Under the pieces are notes generated by a model, which saw only the letters and a program-made list of their open reading frames with translations, did no database searches and had not been told where the DNA came from. Made by a program: the position numbers and the translations under genes. A DNA stretch of 14,074 bases from Coriobacteriaceae bacterium (GTDB lineage: Bacteria > Actinomycetota > Coriobacteriia > Anaerosomatales > SLCP01): NCBI GenBank assembly GCA_003563465.1, contig PWVH01000105.1, positions 1 through 14,074 of the forward strand. The letters are read 5' to 3'. The stretch's first letter is position 1, and each line of letters begins with the position of its first letter. This document shows positions 1-6,166 of this stretch, piece after piece.

Positions 1-234
1 AAGGCTTTACTGAGGGACATAGGGAGCCGGCATCCTGACGATCGCATGGCGGCATTCGAACAGGAGCTTCTCGAAGAGATCAACGAGCTCGGCATAGGGC
101 CTGGGGGTCTTGGCGGCGATACGACGGCTCTCGCGGTACACGTCCTGACCGCTCCCTGCCATATGGCTGCTTTGCCCGTGGCGGTAAACGTCGGATGCGT
201 GGCAGTACGCTCGGCCAGTGTGGAGGTTTTATAG
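1..234 (+). CDS. Fumarate hydratase class I, alpha subunit (C-terminal 77 residues, start outside window)
   Basis: Reading frame 1 is open from the first base to a TAG at 232-234. It encodes the end of the alpha (N-terminal domain) subunit of the two-subunit, [4Fe-4S] class I fumarase/tartrate dehydratase family, which interconverts fumarate and malate. The diagnostic stretch is GIGPGGLGGDTTALAVHV, followed by the family's LPVAVNVGC; the Cys of that motif is in a region where family members provide a cluster ligand (family knowledge, not checked by alignment). An internal ATG at 46 exists, but the frame continues upstream with sensible sequence, so this is a truncated gene and not a small ORF. 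The beta subunit is not next but lies at 1695-2297, after an MFS gene. Whether the natural substrate is fumarate or tartrate cannot be decided from this fragment, so no symbol is given. Confidence 0.88.
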   Translation, partial: KALLRDIGSRHPDDRMAAFEQELLEEINELGIGPGGLGGDTTALAVHVLTAPCHMAALPVAVNVGCVAVRSASVEVL

Positions 235-235
235 C

Positions 236-1702
236 ATGCCGTCTCCGGTCGACCCGGAGATGCGCCCCGACGAGGCGTTCGCCCAGTCGCGGGGCGCCCA
301 TCGTCGTCTCGTCGCCAACATAGGATTCCGCCGCCTGTGGATGAGCCAGCTGGTCAGCGGAATCGGGGACTGGCTTGTGATAGGTCTCCTCATGCCTCTC
401 GTGACGACGCTTTCGGGGGGTTCGTCCTTTGCGGTCGCTGGAATCCTGATCGCCAAACTGCTTCCCGCGCTCTTACTGAGCTCGCTCACGGGGGCTGTCG
501 TCGATCGTTTCGACCGTCGCCGGTTGATGATCGTGTCTGATCTCGCACGCGGGGCGCTGGTCCTCGGACTTCTAGTCACCAACAGTCTTGGGGTGATCTA
601 TCTCGTCGTGCTGCTGATGGAGATAGGCTCGCTCTTCTTCTATCCGGCGAAGAACGCGCTCATCCCGCGCTTGGTCGAGGCCGAGGACGTGGCCTCGGCC
701 AACGGGCTTTCCTACACGACCCAGCAGGCGGCTATGCTGATCGGCCTCACCGCATCCGGCGCAATACTTGCCGGGTTCGATGCCGTCGTGCGCACCGTGC
801 TCGAGGCGGAACTGCCTCTTGTCGAGATGCTCGTTGGCCCCTTTGCGCCCGCGCTTCTCGGACCGCGGGCGGGCGTGTTCCTGAACAGCCTGACTTTCGT
901 GGTGTCCGCTCTGTTCATCTGGCGCATCGGTGTGGCCTCTGCCGCTCCACGTCCCGAGGCGCGACTCGATCTAAGACTGCTCGGCGCCGATGTCATCGAT
1001 GCCTTCCGCTTTCTGAAGGAACGCGCAGAGCTGCGCGGATTCCTCGTGACTATCTCTCTTGCCATTCTCGGCGGAGGCGCCATCGTGACGTCAGGGCTGG
1101 TACTCGTTCCCAAGCGACTGGTGCCCGAAGAGGTTAAGCTTGCCGAAGAGATTCCGTGGCTCGAACAGCTCGTAGCGGCGCCGATCACCTTCATGCTAGT
1201 GTTCCTGGCGCTCGGCATGGTGGCCGGAGCCCTCCTCGCGCCCAGGCTTGCACGGAGGATGCGTCTGCAGCTGCTCTTCCTCGGCGGGGTGGGAGGATTC
1301 GGACTCGTGATGCTCCTCTTCTCGCTTACCCGGTCCTATGCTCCAGCGGGCATACTCGCTGTCCTTGCCGGCGCATGCATCGCGACGGTGACTGTAGCCG
1401 GGAACACCTACGTAGTCGAGACCGTGGACGACGTCATACGAGGGAGGGTTTTCACCGCGCTAGAGTCGGTGGTCAAGGTGTCGCTTCTGGTATCCATGCT
1501 CGTCATGGCGCCACTGAGCGATCTGATCTCGAGCGGCGTAGAGCGCGCGCTGCGCACCTATCCGGAAGTCATCGGAGGGCTGGGCCTGACCGGGCCTCAG
1601 GTCGCGCTGCAGGCTGCTTCGCTCGTAGTGCTGTTCGCTGCGGTATATGCTTTCAAGACGCTCGATTGGCGCGAGAACAAGGAGGCGAGTGGCGATGCAT
1701 GA
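236..1702 (+). CDS. MFS transporter (efflux-type), lying between fumarase subunits
   Basis: This is a 488-residue Major Facilitator Superfamily protein of the cytoplasmic membrane. About 12 hydrophobic segments can be seen from residue 38 to 473, after a charged N-terminus of about 35 residues. The loop between TM2 and TM3 carries a motif A-like GAVVDRFDRRRLMIV (residues 87-101). A longer extramembrane stretch follows residue 180, and another lies near 295-312. The layout and NALIPRLV (140-147) resemble the MFS_3/EntS-like exporters, but no substrate can be read from the sequence. I chose ATG 236 because TGGAGG at 221-226 sits 9 bases before it; GTG 218 would lie upstream of that ribosome binding site. 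The gene starts one base after the alpha-subunit stop and overlaps the beta subunit by 8 bases, so it is probably co-translated with the fumarase. A dicarboxylate substrate is a guess from position only. Confidence 0.9.
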   Translation: MPSPVDPEMRPDEAFAQSRGAHRRLVANIGFRRLWMSQLVSGIGDWLVIGLLMPLVTTLSGGSSFAVAGILIAKLLPALLLSSLTGAVVDRFDRRRLMIVSDLARGALVLGLLVTNSLGVIYLVVLLMEIGSLFFYPAKNALIPRLVEAEDVASANGLSYTTQQAAMLIGLTASGAILAGFDAVVRTVLEAELPLVEMLVGPFAPALLGPRAGVFLNSLTFVVSALFIWRIGVASAAPRPEARLDLRLLGADVIDAFRFLKERAELRGFLVTISLAILGGGAIVTSGLVLVPKRLVPEEVKLAEEIPWLEQLVAAPITFMLVFLALGMVAGALLAPRLARRMRLQLLFLGGVGGFGLVMLLFSLTRSYAPAGILAVLAGACIATVTVAGNTYVVETVDDVIRGRVFTALESVVKVSLLVSMLVMAPLSDLISSGVERALRTYPEVIGGLGLTGPQVALQAASLVVLFAAVYAFKTLDWRENKEASGDA

Positions 1703-2297
1703 GAAGAGCGGGGAACAGAACCGAGGGATCCTCGAAGTGCATCTGCCCGCTTCGCGTAAGACGCTAGCCTCCCTGCAGACCGGCGATGCCGTGCTGCTAA
1801 CCGGTCCCGTCTACGCCGCACGAGATGCCACACACGAACGGCTATCCTGCGAGTTGAGGGAGACCGGCGAGCTTCCCTTCGAGCTGGCGGGGCAGACGCT
1901 CTTCTATGCGGGACCTACTCCTCCCGCTGCAGGTAGACCGGTTGGAGCGATCGGACCGACCACTGCAGGACGCATGGATTCGATGACTCCGGAGCTGCTG
2001 GCTGCGGGAATCGTGGCGACTATAGGCAAAGGGCCTCGCTCCGAAGAGGTTCGCGAAGCGTGCGCAGAGCACGGGGCGGTCTATTTCTCCGCAGTCGGGG
2101 GCGCAGCCGCGTTCCTAGCGACCAAGGTTAGTTCGGCCGATCCAATCGCCTACCCGGACCTCGGCGCCGAAGCGCTCGTGCGCCTCGAACTCGATAGATT
2201 CCCGGCGTTCGTGGCTATCGACGCGCGCGGCGACGATCTTTTCGCAAGCATCGTTTCCCTGAAGCGTGCTACGGAATCTTCAGAAGAGGGGAGATGA
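1695..2297 (+). CDS. Fumarate hydratase class I, beta subunit
   Basis: This 200-residue protein matches the beta (C-terminal domain) subunit of class I fumarase/tartrate dehydratase, which pairs with the alpha subunit to form the active site. Visible family signatures, in order: LLTGPVYAARDATHERL with the RDxxH motif at residues 43-47, YAGPTP (71-76), GPTTAGRMD (88-96), GKGPRSEEV (111-119), AVYFSAVGGAAA (128-139), and DLGAEALVRLELDRFPAFV (155-173). The length fits a stand-alone beta subunit. Start ATG 1695 follows AAGGAGG at 1679-1685 with 9 bases between; longer versions of the frame run back into the MFS gene. It overlaps the MFS stop by 8 bases and the tmk start by 4 bases (ATGA), so it looks translationally coupled on both sides. 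The frame is intact, and together with 1-234 it should give a working oxygen-sensitive fumarase. Confidence 0.93.
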   Translation: MHEKSGEQNRGILEVHLPASRKTLASLQTGDAVLLTGPVYAARDATHERLSCELRETGELPFELAGQTLFYAGPTPPAAGRPVGAIGPTTAGRMDSMTPELLAAGIVATIGKGPRSEEVREACAEHGAVYFSAVGGAAAFLATKVSSADPIAYPDLGAEALVRLELDRFPAFVAIDARGDDLFASIVSLKRATESSEEGR

Positions 2298-2938
2298 CTA
2301 TGGTTCGCGGAGTTCTCATCACTGTCGAGGGCTGCGAGGGTACGGGCAAGTCCACTCAGTCGGAGTCGATCGCCGAAGCACTCCGGTCATCGGGGATGCT
2401 CGTCACAACGGTGCGGGAGCCGGGAGGTACGCCCGTCGGTGAGTCAGTGCGCGAGATCTTGCTCGATACGGACAACGATGCGCTCGAACCTCGCGCAGAA
2501 CTGCTTCTCTACGAGGCGAGCCGGGCGCAACTGGTGCATCAGGTCGTCGTGCCTGCTCTTGTGGCTGGTGGTGCCGTGGTATGCGATAGGTTCAGCGACT
2601 CTACTACCGCCTACCAGGGCTATGGGCGTGGACTTCCCATCGACGAGGTGGTGCGTCTCAACGCCTTCGCGACTGCCGGACTGACTCCGGACATCACCAT
2701 CGTGCTCGACCTGCCTCCCACCGAGGGCTTGGCGCGCGCCACAGGTGAAGGGGCGGACCGACTGGAGGCCGAGGAGATCGGCTTTCACGAGCGCGTGCGA
2801 GAGGGCTTTCTCCGTATCGCCGAGGCGGAACCGGAGCGAGTCTTCGTTGTGGACGCTACAGGCTCTCGGGAACAGGTGGCGGCTCGCGTACTGGAAGCGC
2901 TCCGCCGCGTTCCGGTGCTCGACGCCGTGCTACACTAG
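2294..2938 (+). CDS. tmk: Thymidylate kinase (dTMP kinase)
   Basis: This protein phosphorylates dTMP to dTDP with ATP in the cytoplasm, the step that commits thymidine nucleotides to DNA synthesis. The 214-residue sequence carries the P-loop EGCEGTGKS (residues 12-20), the dTMP-binding REPGGTPVGE (41-50), the DR-type motif CDRFSDSTTAYQG (97-109), and a LID region around residues 147-160. Length is normal for the family. ATG 2294 overlaps the fumarase beta stop (ATGA); a second in-frame ATG at 2300 is a possible alternative, and a purine-rich GAAGAGGGGAG precedes both. Together with holB and ricT it forms a block also seen in Firmicutes (tmk...holB-yaaT in Bacillus), here without the two small genes that sit between tmk and holB there. 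Confidence 0.97.
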   Translation: MTMVRGVLITVEGCEGTGKSTQSESIAEALRSSGMLVTTVREPGGTPVGESVREILLDTDNDALEPRAELLLYEASRAQLVHQVVVPALVAGGAVVCDRFSDSTTAYQGYGRGLPIDEVVRLNAFATAGLTPDITIVLDLPPTEGLARATGEGADRLEAEEIGFHERVREGFLRIAEAEPERVFVVDATGSREQVAARVLEALRRVPVLDAVLH

Positions 2939-2945
2939 CGCGGTT

Positions 2946-4073
2946 ATGACCAGGGCTTGCGTGTGGGACGAACTCGTCGGACAGCGCCAGGTGGCCGACT
3001 ACCTCGCGGCGGCTGTGCGCCGCGGCGTCGTCTCGCATGCGTATCTCTTCGTCGGCCCGACAGGTGCCGGCAAGAAGAGCGCAGCACGTGCTCTCGCGTG
3101 TGCCATCCTCTGCGATGACGAAGCTTGTGGCGCGTGTGCCACCTGTAAGCGCGTGCGCCGGGGTTCCCATCCCGACGTACGAGTGGTCACACCCGAAGGC
3201 GCGGCGACCTACATGGTCGAGCAGATCCGCGAGATTATCCACGATGTCAACCTCTCACCCGTGGAGGCCGACCGGAAGATCTACATCATCGAGGGGGCCG
3301 ACACGTTCAACGAGGGGTCTGCCAACGCTTTCCTCAAGACCCTCGAGGAGCCTCCCGACGATGTCGTCATCGTTCTGCTGGCCACGACTCTAGAAGCCGT
3401 AGTGCCGACCATCGTCTCGCGTTGCCAGGTCTTGCGCTTCCGACGCATGGCGCCCGAGCAGGCCGTCCGCTTGCTGATGGAGCATACGGGGGCTCAAGAC
3501 ACCGAGGCGCTGGCTGCCCTGGCTGCGACAGGCGGCGTGCTTCCGCGCGCACGCGAATTCCTCAATTCACCGCCCAGACGCGAAGCACGAGAGCGCATGC
3601 TGGCCACGCTCAAGGATCTGGACGTGCTCGACGAGCACGACGTGCTTGTCGCGGCCCGAACGCTGCTTGCTGCAGTGAAGGCTCCTCTCGACGAGATCAA
3701 GGCTACACAGGCCGAGGAAGTACTCGAGCACAAGGAGTTCCTCGGCGCCAAAGGAACCAAGGCCTTGGAGGAACGCCACAAGCGTCAGCTGACCGCACGC
3801 GAGAGAGAGGGCTTGTCGGAGGTGCTCAACATAGCCGAGAGTTGGCTGAGGGATTGCTTGGTACTCTCGCAGGATGCAGGCGACCTTGTCGCCAACCATG
3901 ATGTCGCAGATGCGATGGAGGAGATTGCCGCCGTCATAACACCTGCGGCCGCCACTCGTGCTCTCGCTGCGGTGAAGGAGGCGCGGCGCAGAGTCTCGTA
4001 TAATGTGAGCCCCCAGCTGGCCGTGGAGGCTATGCTCTTCGATATCCAGGAGGTCCTGCGATGCCCACGCTAG
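2946..4073 (+). CDS. holB: DNA polymerase III, delta-prime subunit
   Basis: This is the delta-prime subunit of the clamp-loader complex that places the beta sliding clamp on DNA. The 375-residue protein starts with the family's WDELVGQ (7-13). Next come the Walker A motif GPTGAGKK (37-44), a zinc-binding module with Cys at 56, 61, 64 and 67 ending in GSHPD (73-77), and IYIIEGADTFNEGSANAFLK (112-131), where a tau/gamma-type protein would have a Walker B acidic motif. The SRC motif follows at 158-160, so it can supply the trigger residues to a neighbouring ATPase. The start is ATG 2946, 7 bases after the tmk stop. I see no Shine-Dalgarno sequence before it, which is unusual in this window. The frame is open upstream to 2745 but that part is the tmk shadow. 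The last 13 bases overlap ricT. Confidence 0.95.
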   Translation: MTRACVWDELVGQRQVADYLAAAVRRGVVSHAYLFVGPTGAGKKSAARALACAILCDDEACGACATCKRVRRGSHPDVRVVTPEGAATYMVEQIREIIHDVNLSPVEADRKIYIIEGADTFNEGSANAFLKTLEEPPDDVVIVLLATTLEAVVPTIVSRCQVLRFRRMAPEQAVRLLMEHTGAQDTEALAALAATGGVLPRAREFLNSPPRREARERMLATLKDLDVLDEHDVLVAARTLLAAVKAPLDEIKATQAEEVLEHKEFLGAKGTKALEERHKRQLTAREREGLSEVLNIAESWLRDCLVLSQDAGDLVANHDVADAMEEIAAVITPAAATRALAAVKEARRRVSYNVSPQLAVEAMLFDIQEVLRCPR

Positions 4074-5239
4074 TGGGAGTCAAGCTTCGATTCGCACCAA
4101 AGGTGCTCTATTTCGACCCTGCGGGTACCGATCTCGCCCCGGGTGACGCGGTGGTCGTCGAGACGGAGCGCGGCATCGAGTTAGGTCAGGTTGTCGACTT
4201 GCCGTGCGAAGTTGCCGAGTCTGAGATGCCCGATCCAGTCAAGTCCATCGCTCGTGTAGCAACGGAGACCGATATCGCCGTTTCGACCGAGTTGCAGGAG
4301 CGCGAACGGGAGGGGATGCGCGTCTTTCGCGAGCTCATCGAGAAGCATGGTCTCGAGATGAAAGCTGTCGACGTAGAGTATCTGTTCGGCGGAGACAAGG
4401 CCATCTTCTATTTCGTTTCCGAGGAGCGTGTGGACTTCCGCGAACTCGTGCGGGAGTTGGCTTCGCGCTTCCATACTCGGATAGACATGCGTCAGGTAGG
4501 GGTGCGCGACGAGGCCCGCATGGTAGGGGGTCTGGGGCACTGCGGCCAGCAGTTGTGCTGCGTGCGCTTCACCGGCGATTTCCAGCCGGTCTCGATTCGG
4601 ATGGCCAAAGAGCAAGACCTGCCGCTCAACCCCTTGAAGATCAGTGGCCTGTGTGGAAGACTCATGTGCTGTCTGCGCTACGAATACGAGGCATACAAGG
4701 ACTTCAAGTCTCGTGCTCCTAAGCGTGGCGCGAAGATCGAGACTCCTCTAGGCGAGGGCAAGATCACCGGCTTCAACACTCCGCGTGAGACGGTCGGGAT
4801 TCGGCTTGCCGAGGGCGGCTCGATCAACATAGCCCTGGATGCTGTGGAGTGTCCTGGCGGTGGGCGGCCGTGCAAGGTCAGAGCGGAGGCCATGGAGGCA
4901 TCCGCGAGCTTGCTGGATGGAGCGGCGCTTGTGGCGTCGACGACCGAGTCCAAGGAGCCCAAGCCGGACACCGGCCGGGACAAAGGCCAGCAAGACAAGG
5001 CCAGCGGAGACGGCAAGAGCAGCAGAGCGCGCAGGAAGTCACGTCGCCAGCAGAGCGGCGGCGGAGAGGCGAAACAGCGTCGCCAGAAGAAGGCAGCCGA
5101 GAGTCCGCCTGAGGCGAAGGCTGCTGCAGGAACAGGTTCGAGCGAGGGCCAGAAGCCCAAAGAGGGCCGTTCCACGGGGCGGCGCAGGCGCAGGCGGAGG
5201 TCGTCTCCGCCGAGAGATGGTGACAAAGCCAAGGGCTAG
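4061..5239 (+). CDS. ricT: RicT/YaaT-like PSP1-domain protein with long basic tail
   Basis: PSP1-family protein of 392 residues. In Bacillus the homologue RicT (YaaT) joins RicA and RicF in an iron-sulfur complex that assists RNase Y in mRNA processing and affects phosphorelay and biofilm control. The core (about residues 1-285) has the typical start VGVKLRFAPKVLYFDP and two cysteine clusters, GHCGQQLCCVRF (159-170; Cys 161, 166, 167) and GLCGRLMCCLRY (197-208; Cys 198, 203, 204), which fit the cluster-binding positions. From about residue 295 to the end there is a roughly 98-residue low-complexity tail rich in Lys, Arg, Ser, Gly and Gln, including a run of seven Arg at 376-382. Such a tail may bind RNA; that is inference. 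ATG 4061 lies inside the end of holB, so the two are coupled. Partner genes ricA and ricF are not in the window. Confidence 0.93.
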   Translation: MPTLVGVKLRFAPKVLYFDPAGTDLAPGDAVVVETERGIELGQVVDLPCEVAESEMPDPVKSIARVATETDIAVSTELQEREREGMRVFRELIEKHGLEMKAVDVEYLFGGDKAIFYFVSEERVDFRELVRELASRFHTRIDMRQVGVRDEARMVGGLGHCGQQLCCVRFTGDFQPVSIRMAKEQDLPLNPLKISGLCGRLMCCLRYEYEAYKDFKSRAPKRGAKIETPLGEGKITGFNTPRETVGIRLAEGGSINIALDAVECPGGGRPCKVRAEAMEASASLLDGAALVASTTESKEPKPDTGRDKGQQDKASGDGKSSRARRKSRRQQSGGGEAKQRRQKKAAESPPEAKAAAGTGSSEGQKPKEGRSTGRRRRRRRSSPPRDGDKAKG

Positions 5240-5257
5240 ATGCTTGGCGGAACACAA

Positions 5258-5333
5258 GCCGACGTAGCTCAGCTGGTAGAGCAACGCACTCGTAATGCGT
5301 AGGTCAGGGGTTCGAGTCCCCTCGTCGGCTCCA
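5258..5333 (+). tRNA. tRNA-Thr (anticodon CGT)
   Basis: The full cloverleaf can be folded by hand. Acceptor stem GCCGACG (5258-5264) pairs with CGTCGGC (5323-5329). D stem GCTC/GAGC has loop AGCTGGTA. Anticodon stem ACGCA/TGCGT has loop CTCGTAA, so the anticodon is CGT at 5291-5293. The variable loop is AGGTC, and T stem AGGGG/CCCCT has loop TTCGAGT. The discriminator base is T (5330) and CCA is encoded (5331-5333), 76 bases in all. All stems are perfectly paired. It reads ACG threonine codons. It lies 18 bases after the ricT stop and may be processed from the same transcript. No integrase or repeated 3' end is seen near it, so there is no sign of use as an attachment site. Confidence 0.98.
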
Positions 5334-5375
5334 AACAATCTACCAGCGGAAACAAGGCGATTTCGCGTATGGTGA

Positions 5376-5404
5376 AGGCCTGCAGAAGACGCATCTGCGG
5401 GCCT
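5376..5404 (+). terminator. Possible terminator hairpin after tRNA-Thr (no T-run)
   Basis: AGGCCTGCAG (5376-5385) can pair over ten base pairs, one of them a wobble, with CTGCGGGCCT (5395-5404) around the 9-base loop AAGACGCAT. It is the strongest hairpin in the intergenic stretch and lies 42 bases past the tRNA. No T-tract follows, so a classical intrinsic terminator is doubtful. A T-less terminator, a processing site or part of a small RNA are equally possible. Confidence 0.4.
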
Positions 5405-5681
5405 CGTGCGTACTATCCGTGGGCGACGTTCGTACCAGTGGGAACGATCATGTGCGCCACGGCGCCGGTCCCATGGCTTGTCCGTGCTCGTTTTCGTTAG
5501 GACAGGTACACTGCTGGTACAACCGAGTCGAGATGGTGAATCCGGCGGTCGGGACACCGGAGCCTCCTCGAACTCTCCAGGAAGCGCGAACGCCTCGAGC
5601 AGCGATAGTCCGGCTGCGCTCTTGATGAGAAAGGGTCAACTAGGGTACTTGCTAGATGAGCCGTCAATCAACGGGTAGGGT

Positions 5682-5699
5682 TCTGGGGCTCCAGAGCCC
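5682..5699 (+). promoter_or_regulatory. Two mutually exclusive hairpins before the coiled-coil gene RBS
   Basis: TCTGG (5682-5686) pairs with CCAGA (5691-5695), and GGGCT (5686-5690) pairs with AGCCC (5695-5699). The two stems share bases, so an RNA can form only one at a time. The second ends 3 bases before the AGGAGG ribosome binding site. This could be a small translational control element; each stem is only 5 base pairs, so chance is possible. Confidence 0.25.
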
Positions 5700-5715
5700 A
5701 TGAGGAGGTAGTCGG

Positions 5716-6000
5716 ATGGAAGAGAAAGTGACCTACGTAGAGAAGGTCAAGGTTCAGGTTCAGGAGTGCAACTCCGAGGTTGACAGGTTGGCCAAGAGGT
5801 CGAGCAGAGCATCTGGAGAAGCCAAGAAGGTTCAAGAGGAAGAAGTGGCCGATCTGCGAAACAAGTGCGACGCTCTGACGCACAGACTCGAAGACGCTCA
5901 GTGGAGCGAGGAAGCCTGGGACGACGTCAAGCGCGGAATACAAAGCGGGCTGGCAAGCCTTAAGAGCGGAATCGAGAAAGCCAAGTCACGCTTCGGATAG
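5716..6000 (+). CDS. Small coiled-coil protein (function unknown)
   Basis: A 94-residue, highly charged, soluble protein with no signal peptide or membrane segment. It starts MEEKVTYVEKVKVQVQE and continues as long amphipathic helices with heptad-like spacing. It ends with SEEAWDDVKRGIQSGLASLK (residues 64-83) and a short KAKSRFG-type tail. The pattern YVEK, a central coiled coil, then EAWxDxKxGI and KAxSRF recalls small bacterial coiled-coil proteins usually annotated only as such. No function is firmly known to me. The call is well supported as a gene: AGGAGG at 5703-5708 lies 7 bases before ATG 5716, and codon use looks coding throughout. It seems to stand alone, 382 bases after the tRNA and 166 bases before nuoA. 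Overlapping hairpins immediately upstream may control its translation. Confidence 0.85.
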   Translation: MEEKVTYVEKVKVQVQECNSEVDRLAKRSSRASGEAKKVQEEEVADLRNKCDALTHRLEDAQWSEEAWDDVKRGIQSGLASLKSGIEKAKSRFG

Positions 6001-6056
6001 GGGACCCGACATCTGCGCGCTCGGCCTCGCCTGACCGGTGTAGTTTCGCTGAGGAC

Positions 6057-6087
6057 TTCCGGCTGCAAAGATACCTCGTTCCGGCTG
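6057..6087. repeat. Direct repeat TTCCGGCTG upstream of the nuo operon
   Basis: TTCCGGCTG occurs exactly at 6057-6065 and again at 6079-6087, a 22-base period that puts both copies on nearly the same face of the helix. A weaker third copy, GACCGGTG, lies at 6033-6040. The position, 80 to 110 bases before nuoA, suits a regulator binding site. No regulator is encoded nearby, so this is inference from spacing only. Confidence 0.45.
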
Positions 6088-6107
6088 GTAGGCAGTTGTC
6101 GTATGCT
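6079..6107 (+). promoter_or_regulatory. Possible nuo operon promoter
   Basis: TATGCT at 6102-6107 resembles a -10 box, with a 17-base spacer from TTCCGG (6079-6084), which is a poor -35. The second copy of the TTCCGGCTG repeat covers that -35, which would fit an activated promoter. A promoter is expected in this 166-base gap because the nuo genes downstream have no other gap. The exact placement is weak. Confidence 0.25.
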
Positions 6108-6166
6108 GGCAATGGCATGTAGGCGATTCGGCATCGCGCCAGGGAGAGGCGGTCGTCCCCTAAGCC

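Larger units (their letters stand above)
5334..5715. other. Gene-poor intergenic stretch between tRNA-Thr and the coiled-coil gene
   Basis: These 382 bases contain no reading frame that I recognise. The two forward frames inside (near 5406-5678 and 5419-5625) lack ribosome binding sites and have no family resemblance. Visible structure: a strong hairpin at 5376-5404, a weaker one at 5477-5506 (CTTGTCC pairs with GGACAGG around a 16-base loop, one G-T pair), and two overlapping hairpins at 5682-5699 just before the next ribosome binding site. A TTGATG at 5622 could be a -35 box, but no good -10 follows at the right distance, so I do not call a promoter although one is expected. The stretch could hold a small RNA or a long 5' leader. 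Confidence 0.6.

Noticed and set aside
218..235. GTG 218 as the MFS start
   Set aside because: It would place the clear ribosome binding site TGGAGG inside the gene; ATG 236 has the right spacing.
2745..2945. Upstream extension of the holB frame
   Set aside because: It overlaps tmk completely, and the delta-prime family begins near WDELVGQ, which follows directly after ATG 2946.
5175..5205. GGCGCAGGC-like repeats in the ricT tail as a regulatory repeat
   Set aside because: They encode consecutive arginines in frame and are explained by the low-complexity protein tail.
5258..5333. tRNA-Thr as integration site for a mobile element
   Set aside because: No integrase, no repeat of the tRNA 3' end and no change in base composition downstream; the next genes are ordinary chromosomal genes.
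5039..5557. Minus-strand reading frame of 172 codons across tRNA-Thr with a TRTPDLRITSALLYQLSYV segment
   Set aside because: This peptide is the well-known false translation of the antisense strand of a tRNA gene; the rest mirrors the low-complexity end of ricT and the intergenic region.
5406..5678. Forward reading frames of 90 and 68 codons in the intergenic stretch
   Set aside because: They overlap each other, have no ribosome binding site, and show low-complexity Ser/Arg content unlike the neighbouring genes.
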